This document shows positions 42,156 to 49,098 of a stretch of DNA of 49,098 bases, piece by piece; the first letter of the stretch is position 1, and the number at the start of each line of letters is the position of its first letter. The notes under the pieces are model-generated. The model was not told where the DNA came from. It worked only from the letters and a program-made list of their open reading frames with translations, and did no database searches. A program made the translations under genes and the position numbers. Source of the DNA: DASRIA01 sp035650255 (lineage in GTDB: Bacteria; Actinomycetota; Thermoleophilia; Solirubrobacterales; JBBDJG01); assembly GCA_035650255.1 (NCBI GenBank), contig DASRIA010000072.1, forward strand, positions 1 to 49,098, in the 5' to 3' direction.

Positions 42156-42650
42156 ATGGGCGGCGTGACGAACTGCACAGACGTACGTCCAGATGCAGGC
42201 GCAATACTGGTCCACATGGCCTTCGTACCACCCGCGCGTCACCTCCTCCGCGCGAAGGACCTGGCCGACGCGCGCTACTTCGACCCGCTGGACGTGGATG
42301 ACCTGGCCCGCGCCGCGGGCCTCTCGCGCGCCCACTTCAGCCGCGAGTTCCGGCGGGCCTTCGGCGAGTCCCCGCACGCCTACGTGCTGACGCGCCGCCT
42401 GGAGCGCGCCGCAGCCCTGCTGCGCACGACAGACCGGTCGGTCGCCGACATCTGCCTCACCGTAGGGCTGCGGAGCATCGGGTCCTTCACCACCAGCTTC
42501 ACGCGCACGTACGGCGTGTCGCCGACGGCCTACCGGTCGCAGTTCCCGCCGGCCGCCGACAGCGCGCGTGTGCCGGCTTGTGTGGTGCGCGCCTATGCGC
42601 GGCCGCAACACAGCACGTTTCGAGAAGACAGCGCCGCGGTCCGGGGCTAG
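42156..42650 (+). CDS. AraC family transcriptional regulator
   Basis: A 164-residue protein consisting almost only of the AraC/XylS DNA-binding domain: DVDDLARAAGLSRAHFSREF (first helix-turn-helix), FGESPHAYVLTRRLERAAAL (linker helix) and SVADICLTVGLRSIGSFTTS with FTRTYGVSPTAYR (second). There is no ligand-binding domain of size. ATG 42156 lies behind GGGAGG at a short distance; ATG 42216 would give 144 residues. It is 36 bases upstream of a VOC gene, a pairing common in actinobacteria, and may control it. Confidence 0.88.
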   Translation: MGGVTNCTDVRPDAGAILVHMAFVPPARHLLRAKDLADARYFDPLDVDDLARAAGLSRAHFSREFRRAFGESPHAYVLTRRLERAAALLRTTDRSVADICLTVGLRSIGSFTTSFTRTYGVSPTAYRSQFPPAADSARVPACVVRAYARPQHSTFREDSAAVRG

Positions 42651-42686
42651 TGTGGCCGGCGACCTTCCGTCGACCAAGGAGCAACG

Positions 42687-43115
42687 ATGATCAGGATCGC
42701 ACACGCGCAGCTGTGGGTTCACGACCAGGACGAGGCGCTCGCCTTCTACACGGGGAAGCTCGGCATGGAGGTGCGCGCCGACGTGACGCTGCCGGAGCTC
42801 GGCAACTTCCGCTGGCTCGCTGTGGCGCCGCCCGGCCAGCCCGACTTCGCCATCGTGCTGATGGCCATCCCGGGGCCGCCGGTGATGGACGCCGAGACGG
42901 CAGAGCAGGTGAAGAACCTGATGGCCAAGGGCGCCGCCGGGACGGTCTTCCTCACGACAGACGACATCCAGGCCTCCTTCGAGGAGCTGCAGGACCGCGG
43001 CGTCGAGTTCACCGAACAGCCCGAGGAGCGGCCGTACGGCATCGACTCGGGGTTCCGCGACCCGTCGGGCAATCCCCTCCGCCTCACGCAGGTGCGGGAG
43101 ATCGCTTCGGTCTGA
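42687..43115 (+). CDS. VOC family (glyoxalase-like) protein
   Basis: A 142-residue vicinal-oxygen-chelate protein with two beta-alpha-beta-beta-beta units: IAHAQLWVHDQDEALAFYTG with KLGMEVRADVTLPELGNFRW, and VFLTTDDIQASFEELQDRGV with YGIDSGFRDPSGNPLRLTQ. Members bind a divalent metal and include glyoxalases, dioxygenases and resistance proteins; which applies is not evident. AAGGAG precedes the ATG. It follows an AraC regulator on the same strand. Confidence 0.88.
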   Translation: MIRIAHAQLWVHDQDEALAFYTGKLGMEVRADVTLPELGNFRWLAVAPPGQPDFAIVLMAIPGPPVMDAETAEQVKNLMAKGAAGTVFLTTDDIQASFEELQDRGVEFTEQPEERPYGIDSGFRDPSGNPLRLTQVREIASV

Positions 43116-43188
43116 CCGGCGACACACTTGGCGGAGGCTCAGTAAGGGAGTAACGTCCGGGTGACAAGCCATCCCCGGGGAGGCGGAG

Positions 43189-43923
43189 ATGATCCTCAAG
43201 CGCAGGACTTCGTTCCTACTGGCCGCCGCGGCGCTGGGCCTGCTGATCGCGGTCCAGATCGCCGGCGCCACCCATCCGCGGCCCAAGAGCGCTACGCCGG
43301 TGCGAGTATCGCTCGTCACCGCCTACGAGCAGTGCACAGCCCCCAACAGGACGCACGGGCCGCCCCTGGGCTTCCCCTCGTGCAGCCCGCCGATTCAGAC
43401 CTCCGACTATCTGACGGTCGGCACGCCGGACGCGAACGGCGCCGCGGCCAATTCGGTTGGCGCGGTGAAGGTCTGGGTGCAGGCCGGCCTGCCCGGGACC
43501 CCAGACGACTCGTACGTCCGGATCAACGGCGACATCACCGATGTGCGCTGCAAGGCCGGCGTCAGCACGTGTGGCAACGCGAACGCCGCCGGCGGCCCCG
43601 ACTACACCGGTCAGCTCGAGGGCAACGCCTCCGTCCGGCTGACGGACCACTTCAACGGTCCGAACCGCGACGAGCCCGCGACCGTGGTCGACATACCGAT
43701 GCCCTTCCATCTGTCGTGCACGAGCACGGCCGACACGTCGATCGGGTCGACGTGCGTGTTCCCGGTCTCCGGCACGGAGTGCCTGGGCTGCTTCCCGCCG
43801 AAGGACGGTGCGCGTCAGATCGCGGAGCTGACCCAGCTGATCGTCAGGGACGGCGGGGCGGACGGGCAGGCCGGGACGCAGGGCAACACCCTGTTCATGG
43901 TCCAGGGGGTCTTCATCCCGTAG
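43189..43923 (+). CDS. Secreted Cys-rich protein of unknown function
   Basis: A 244-residue protein with a signal peptide (LKRRTSFLLAAAALGLLIAV ending QIAGA) behind a GGGGAGGCGGAG RBS. The mature part has eight cysteines in an even pattern (EQCT, PSCS, VRCK, STCG, LSCT, STCV, ECLGC), consistent with disulfides, and a beta-rich composition (VRVSLVTAYEQC, DSYVRINGDITDV, NASVRLTDHFNG, NTLFMVQGVFIP). No family is recognised. It is convergent with the reductase gene at seven bases. Confidence 0.65.
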   Translation: MILKRRTSFLLAAAALGLLIAVQIAGATHPRPKSATPVRVSLVTAYEQCTAPNRTHGPPLGFPSCSPPIQTSDYLTVGTPDANGAAANSVGAVKVWVQAGLPGTPDDSYVRINGDITDVRCKAGVSTCGNANAAGGPDYTGQLEGNASVRLTDHFNGPNRDEPATVVDIPMPFHLSCTSTADTSIGSTCVFPVSGTECLGCFPPKDGARQIAELTQLIVRDGGADGQAGTQGNTLFMVQGVFIP

Positions 43924-43930
43924 GCGGCGC

Positions 43931-44641
43931 TCAGCCCGTGGGACCGAAGCGCTCGGTGCGAATGCGCTCCGGAGCGTAGCCCGCATCGAGCAGCAGGCCG
44001 GCTGCCGCCTCGACGAACGAGTTGGAGCCGCACACGAACGCCGTGGCGATGCTCGGCGCGGTCTCGAACAAGGATCCGTCGATGCGCCCGGTATGACCGG
44101 TCCAGCCCGCCGGCGGCTCGCGGGTGTAGGTGAGCATGGTCTCCTCGCCAAGCTCGTCCGCGTAGATCACGTCCGCGGCCGTGCGGACGGAGTACACGAG
44201 CCGCATCGGCAGCCCGGGCATCGTGCGGCGTCGGTGGCGCAGCATCGCCATCAGTGGCACGATCCCCGACCCTCCGCCCACCAGCAGCACCGGCTCCTCG
44301 CCCCGCCACACGAAGTAGGACGCGAACGGGCCGCGGACCTCCACCCGGTCTCCTTCGATCACGACGTCGTGGAAGTAGGGCGATACCTCGCCGCCGTCCA
44401 GCAGGTCGATTGTGAGCTCGATCTCGCCCTCGTCGAGCGGCGTCGAGGCGATCGAGTACGAACGTTGCGCGCGGTAGCCGTCCGGCGCAGTGAGGCGCAC
44501 GTCGTAATGCTGGCCGGGCAGGTGCGGCATCCACATCGGCAGCGAGATCCGGAACGACTTGACGCGCGGAGTCTCCTGCTTGATCCGCGTCACGGTGCCG
44601 ATCTGCCACCGGCCGGGGGCGCGTTGCTCGACCGGCGTCAC
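43931..44641 (-). CDS. FNR-type FAD/NAD(P) oxidoreductase
   Basis: A 236-residue ferredoxin-reductase-like protein: FAD site QRSYSIASTPLDEGEI (RxYS) and the nicotinamide site LLVGGGSGIVPLMAMLRHRR, with the C-terminal FVCGSNSFVEAAAGLLLDAG. It has no 2Fe-2S domain. It moves electrons between a nicotinamide cofactor and a partner; the adjacent molybdenum oxidoreductase eight bases upstream on the same strand is the obvious candidate. GTG 44641 is chosen at the domain start; the open frame continues upstream over the neighbour's coding sequence. Confidence 0.88.
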   Translation of the reverse strand: MTPVEQRAPGRWQIGTVTRIKQETPRVKSFRISLPMWMPHLPGQHYDVRLTAPDGYRAQRSYSIASTPLDEGEIELTIDLLDGGEVSPYFHDVVIEGDRVEVRGPFASYFVWRGEEPVLLVGGGSGIVPLMAMLRHRRRTMPGLPMRLVYSVRTAADVIYADELGEETMLTYTREPPAGWTGHTGRIDGSLFETAPSIATAFVCGSNSFVEAAAGLLLDAGYAPERIRTERFGPTG

Positions 44642-44649
44642 TGCGCCCG

Positions 44650-45261
44650 CTAGTCGCTCCAATAGCGCTCCTCGCGCCAGGGGTCGCCGCGGTTGTGGTA
44701 GCCGTTCGCCTCCCAGAACCCCGGCTCGTCGTGATCCATCACGCGCAGCCCCGCGATCCACTTCGCGCTCTTCCAGAAGTACAGGTGGGGCACCAGCAGA
44801 CGCGCGGGGCCGCCGTGCTCGCGCGGCAGCGGCTCGCCTTCGTGCTCGGTGACTATCCACGCCTTACCGTCCGTGACGTCCTCGACCGGGATGTTGGTGG
44901 TGTAGTCGCCGTACGAGTACGCCGTGACATAAGCGCCGAGCGGCTCTGCCTCCTCGAGCAGCACGTCCACGGACACCCCGCCGAAGCTCGTGCCGAGCTT
45001 CGACCACTTCGTGACGCAGTGGATGTCGCAAGGGACCTGTTCGAAAGGGAGCGCGCGGAACTCCTTCCAGGACCATTGGCGCGCCTCGGCGACCATGCCG
45101 TCGACACGCAGGGTCCACTGGTCGAGCGGCACTTCCGGCGTGGGCCCCGCGGTCAGCACGGGGAAGCCGCGCTCGAGGTACTGGCCCGGCGGAAGCCGCT
45201 CCTTCAGCTCCTCCGGGGTGCGCCGCAGGCCCTGGAACCCCCTGGAGATGAAGCCGCTCAT
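44650..45261 (-). CDS. Sulfite-oxidase-like molybdopterin oxidoreductase
   Basis: A 203-residue single-domain molybdenum enzyme of the sulfite oxidase/MsrP family: LDQWTLRVDGMV, WSWKEFRALPFEQVPCDIHC with the Mo-ligand Cys82 followed by VTKWSKLGTSFGGVSVDVLL, EHGGPARLLVPHLYFWKSAK and EANGYHNRGDPWREERYW. No signal peptide or Tat motif is present, unlike MsrP, so it is probably cytoplasmic. Its substrate is unknown. It is followed at eight bases by an FNR-type reductase likely to supply or accept electrons. Confidence 0.9.
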   Translation of the reverse strand: MSGFISRGFQGLRRTPEELKERLPPGQYLERGFPVLTAGPTPEVPLDQWTLRVDGMVAEARQWSWKEFRALPFEQVPCDIHCVTKWSKLGTSFGGVSVDVLLEEAEPLGAYVTAYSYGDYTTNIPVEDVTDGKAWIVTEHEGEPLPREHGGPARLLVPHLYFWKSAKWIAGLRVMDHDEPGFWEANGYHNRGDPWREERYWSD

Positions 45262-45267
45262 CCCGCG

Positions 45268-45273
45268 ATCGTA
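45268..45273 (-). promoter_or_regulatory. Putative leaderless -10 of the molybdenum-enzyme pair
   Basis: TACGAT on the minus strand ends six bases before the ATG at 45261, within the 15 bases that separate it from the cupin gene. It may give the oxidoreductase/reductase pair its own promoter. No RBS is present there, in keeping with a leaderless transcript. Confidence 0.35.
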
Positions 45274-45276
45274 CGA

Positions 45277-45756
45277 CTACGTGGGGTGCGACTGTGCCAG
45301 GGGAGGGCCGATCACTTCCATCCCGGCGGGCTCGCCGAGCTCCCGGAACGCGGCCGGCCCGACCTCGTCGATGGGGAGCGACGCGAAGCCGTCGAAGAAC
45401 GTCTCCATCCCGGCGGGGGTGAACATCACCAGGATCCGAGCGGGCTCACTGCCGGTGTTCTGGAAGCAATGCGGCGTGCCGCGCGGCACGAACACGAACG
45501 ACCCTGCGGGCGCGGGCGCGATGTCGGTCCCCAGGATGAAGCGCAGCTGTCCCTCGACCACGTACCACGCCTCGTCCTCCCAGGCGTGGGTGTGCAGCGG
45601 TGGCCCCTGTCCCGGGGCGATCACGTTCTCGAATGCGGTCAGGCTGCCCCCGGTCTGGGCGCCCCTGACCTTGAACGTGACCGGGCCGCCGACGGGTCCC
45701 TCGATCGTTTCCCCCTGTCCCGGCCCGACTGCGACGGGCTTTGGCTCATGCACCAT
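45277..45756 (-). CDS. Cupin domain protein
   Basis: A 159-residue single cupin barrel: motif 1 PPLHTHAWEDEAWYVVEGQL (two His and Glu as metal ligands) and motif 2 PAGSFVFVPRGTPHCFQNTG (His). Similar proteins are quercetin-dioxygenase-like or simple binding cupins; no substrate is assigned. ATG 45756 is preferred with AGGGGA upstream. It is the first of three minus-strand genes with the molybdenum oxidoreductase and its reductase. Confidence 0.85.
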   Translation of the reverse strand: MVHEPKPVAVGPGQGETIEGPVGGPVTFKVRGAQTGGSLTAFENVIAPGQGPPLHTHAWEDEAWYVVEGQLRFILGTDIAPAPAGSFVFVPRGTPHCFQNTGSEPARILVMFTPAGMETFFDGFASLPIDEVGPAAFRELGEPAGMEVIGPPLAQSHPT

Positions 45757-45889
45757 CCGGATTCCCCTGGTCGAGTCGGCGGATGTTACCCGGGCAATGC
45801 TTGCGTTGCGGGCGATCCGCGGTACCGTTCGGTCGACTCTAGGGGTGCCGAGCGACGCCGCCGCCGCTCGCCGACGGAAAGGACCAAGC

Positions 45890-47293
45890 ATGAGCCAGCT
45901 GGCCATCGACGACGCCACCATCGACGGGCTGCGATCCTCGATCGGCGGCGAGGTGATCACGCCGGAGGACGCGCAGTACGACGAGGCGCGCACGGTGTGG
46001 AACGGCATGATCGACCGCCACCCCGCACTCGTAGTGCGTTGCACCTCCACCGACGACGTCGTTGCGGCGGTGAACTTCGGACGCGACAACGATCTGCTCG
46101 TGTCGGTGCGCGGCGGCGCGCACTCGACGCCTGGCTACAGCACCTGCGACGGCGGGATCGTGATCGACCTGGGGCCGATGCACGGGGTTGAGGTCGACCC
46201 CGAGGCGAAGACCGCCCGTGTGCAGGGGGGCGCAAAGTGGGTTCACCTCGACGCCGCGACCCAGGAGCACGCTTTGGCCGTCACCGGCGGCCGCGCGTCG
46301 GACACCGGCGTGGGTGGCCTCACCCTTGGCAGCGGGAGCGGCTGGCTCGAACGGTTGTACGGGATAACCGGTTCCAGTCTCCGCGGGGCAGAGGTCGTAA
46401 CAGCCGACGGCCAGGTCGTGCGGGCGAGCGGCGAAGAGCACTCAGACCTGCTGTGGGCCTTGCGCGGAGGCGGCGGGAACTTCGGCGTGGTGACCGAGTT
46501 CGAGTTCGACCTGCACCCCGTCGGGCCGATCGTGTTCGGCGGGATGCTCGCGTTCCCCCGGCCGCAGGCGGGCGAGGTGGCGCGCGCATATCGCGATTTC
46601 ATGGAGCAGGCGCCGGACAACATGTGCGGCGGCCTTGCGTTGATCACCACGCCGCCGGAGGACTTCGTCCCCGAGGAGGCACGCGGGAAGCCCGCCGTCG
46701 GGATCGTCTTCTGCTACGTCGGCCCGCCGGAGGAGGGAGAGCAGCAGCTCGAGAAGCTGCTCGCGAAACTGCCCGAGCCCGTGCTGCGGATGGTCCAGCC
46801 GATGCCGTACGTGGCGATCCAGCAGATGCTCGACGCCGGGAATCCCTACGGCATCCGGGAGTACTTCAAGATCGATTGGCTGGGCGAGCTGTCCGACGAC
46901 GCGATCGACAAGGCGGTCGAGCTGGCGGAGACCATGCCGGCGCCGTTCGCGCAGGTGATCCTGGCCCCGATGGGCGGGGCCGTGTCGCGCACGGACAACG
47001 ACGCGCTGGCGCTCACGGTGCCCGACGCGCCTTGGGCCTACTTCGCGCTCACGATGTGGATGGACCCGGCCGAGGACGAGCAGAACAAGGCCTGGACACG
47101 CGCATTCCACGACGAGATGCAGCAGTTCGGCATCAACATGGCCATGCCGAACTTCATCCAGGCGGATGAGAGCGACATGCGGCTGCGCGACATCTACGGC
47201 AAGGAGAAGTACGCGCGGCTCCTCGAGCTGAAGCGCAAGTGGGACCCGGACAACCTGTTCCGCCTGAACCAGAACATCGCGCCCTCCGGTTGA
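45890..47293 (+). CDS. BBE-type FAD-linked oxidase
   Basis: A 467-residue flavoprotein of the berberine-bridge/PCMH family: VSVRGGAHSTPGYSTCDGG, where His78 is the position of the histidyl-FAD bond, VQGGAKWVHLDAATQEHALA, TGGRASDTGVGGLTLGSGSG and WALRGGGGNFGVVTEFEFDL. The C-terminal BBE domain ends KRKWDPDNLFRLNQNIAPS. The Cys that makes a second FAD bond in plant BBE is Ala/Ser here (GGRASD), so attachment is probably through His only. Such enzymes oxidise alcohols or sugars with O2. The ATG follows AAAGGACC. The open frame extends 300 codons upstream over the cupin and molybdenum genes and is not believed. Confidence 0.9.
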   Translation: MSQLAIDDATIDGLRSSIGGEVITPEDAQYDEARTVWNGMIDRHPALVVRCTSTDDVVAAVNFGRDNDLLVSVRGGAHSTPGYSTCDGGIVIDLGPMHGVEVDPEAKTARVQGGAKWVHLDAATQEHALAVTGGRASDTGVGGLTLGSGSGWLERLYGITGSSLRGAEVVTADGQVVRASGEEHSDLLWALRGGGGNFGVVTEFEFDLHPVGPIVFGGMLAFPRPQAGEVARAYRDFMEQAPDNMCGGLALITTPPEDFVPEEARGKPAVGIVFCYVGPPEEGEQQLEKLLAKLPEPVLRMVQPMPYVAIQQMLDAGNPYGIREYFKIDWLGELSDDAIDKAVELAETMPAPFAQVILAPMGGAVSRTDNDALALTVPDAPWAYFALTMWMDPAEDEQNKAWTRAFHDEMQQFGINMAMPNFIQADESDMRLRDIYGKEKYARLLELKRKWDPDNLFRLNQNIAPSG

Positions 47294-47318
47294 CGCGTTC
47301 GGCTAGGGTGCGCGCCTC

Positions 47319-48467
<1,149 letters not shown>

Positions 48468-49098
48468 CTACTGCGACGAGGGTCGCGCGTACGTGATGGG
48501 GCTCGTGGCGCACCTGCCAGTGCGTGAAGCGAAGGGTCGTCAACCCGGCGGCGGTCAGGACCTGGTCTCGCAGGCGGTCCTTGGCCTGTTGGGCCGGGGT
48601 GCGGTGATACCGCAAGCCGTCGGTTTCCACCACGAGGCCGAGCGCGGGCCAATGGAAGTCGACCTTGAAGCCGTGCAGGATCACTCCGGTTTCCGGCGGC
48701 GAAAGGCCGGCGGAGCGTGCGATCGGCAAGAACAGGCGCTCGAGCTCGGAATCGGTCAGCACGAACGTTTCCCGGTCGAGCAGGTCTCGTAAGGCGACGA
48801 GACCGGGCAGGCGAGGCACGTCGTCGAGCGCCTTCCGCAGCTCCGCCGGTGTCACGAGGTCGAGCTTGTCGGCCTCGTTCACGGCTGCCTCGAGCTCGCG
48901 CGGCGGCAACCGGGCGGCCAGGTCTACCAGCGTAAGAACCGGAGTAGTGACGGGGATCCCCAGATGCGTCGTGATCTCGAAGTGCCGACGCCTGTGCACA
49001 ACGACGCCGGGTCGGCGCCGTTTCGTTGGTGCCGACACCTCAATCGGTGCACTCGCGAGCCGGATTCCGAACAATCCGGCTGCACCCGTATGGCTGAG

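Noticed and set aside
44990..45889. 300-codon N-terminal extension of the flavin oxidase
   Set aside because: It lies antisense to the cupin and molybdenum genes, has Ser/Pro/Arg-rich composition, and the family N-terminus plus RBS are at 45890.
47290..47309. TTGACG...TAGGGT promoter before the acyl-CoA dehydrogenase
   Set aside because: The two boxes are only eight bases apart, too close for a sigma70-type promoter.

Overview
The window is GC-rich, densely coded DNA that looks like an actinobacterial chromosome, most plausibly from the Thermoleophilia/Solirubrobacterales. This is an inference from gene content, many GTG/TTG starts, frequent GTGA or ATGA stop-start overlaps, TANNNT-type -10 boxes close to start codons, and an MCE-type envelope operon. 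No rRNA or taxonomic marker is present to prove it.

Layout. 1-6.5 kb: the end of a lytic transglycosylase gene, an NTF2-like protein, a surface-anchored basic protein, an MFS exporter, uvrC, and a membrane GGDEF/HD-GYP cyclic-di-GMP enzyme. 6.6-15.6 kb: a tandem intergenic repeat, a possible leader ORF and six consecutive mce genes with no YrbE permease or ATPase beside them. 15.7-20.3 kb: a lower-glycolysis operon (gap-pgk-tpiA-gpmI). 20.3-25.7 kb: hsp20, a membrane Ser/Thr kinase with a lipoprotein partner, a metallophosphoesterase, a secreted protein and an M48 membrane protease. 25.7-34.9 kb: a GAF/GGDEF protein, DUF3467, rlmH, an ion channel with an RCK domain, argS, an esterase, a helical protein with an RDD protein, and ccdA/ccmH.

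35.2-37.4 kb: a tRNA-Gly(CCC) gene whose 3' part (47 bp) is repeated exactly 2.06 kb downstream. The two copies enclose lower-GC DNA carrying a secreted right-handed beta-helix protein and no recombinase. This is the best candidate for an undescribed mobile element or integration remnant. 37.4-49.1 kb: an accessory metabolic region with three NTF2/SnoaL-like proteins, a 1049-residue fusion of an FAD-dependent desaturase-like domain to an acetoacetate-decarboxylase-like domain, an AraC/VOC pair, a secreted Cys-rich protein, a molybdenum oxidoreductase with an FNR-type reductase and a cupin, a BBE-type flavin oxidase, an acyl-CoA dehydrogenase and the body of an AbiEi/DUF559 protein cut by the window edge.

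Recurring sequence-level themes are TANNNT hexamers 6-8 bases before start codons (candidate leaderless promoters, often in divergent pairs), a cysteine pair in the exported C-terminal part of all six Mce proteins, and two cyclic-di-GMP synthases that both keep an RxxD inhibitory site. Start sites were chosen by RBS, coupling or domain boundary; where that is weak it is stated.
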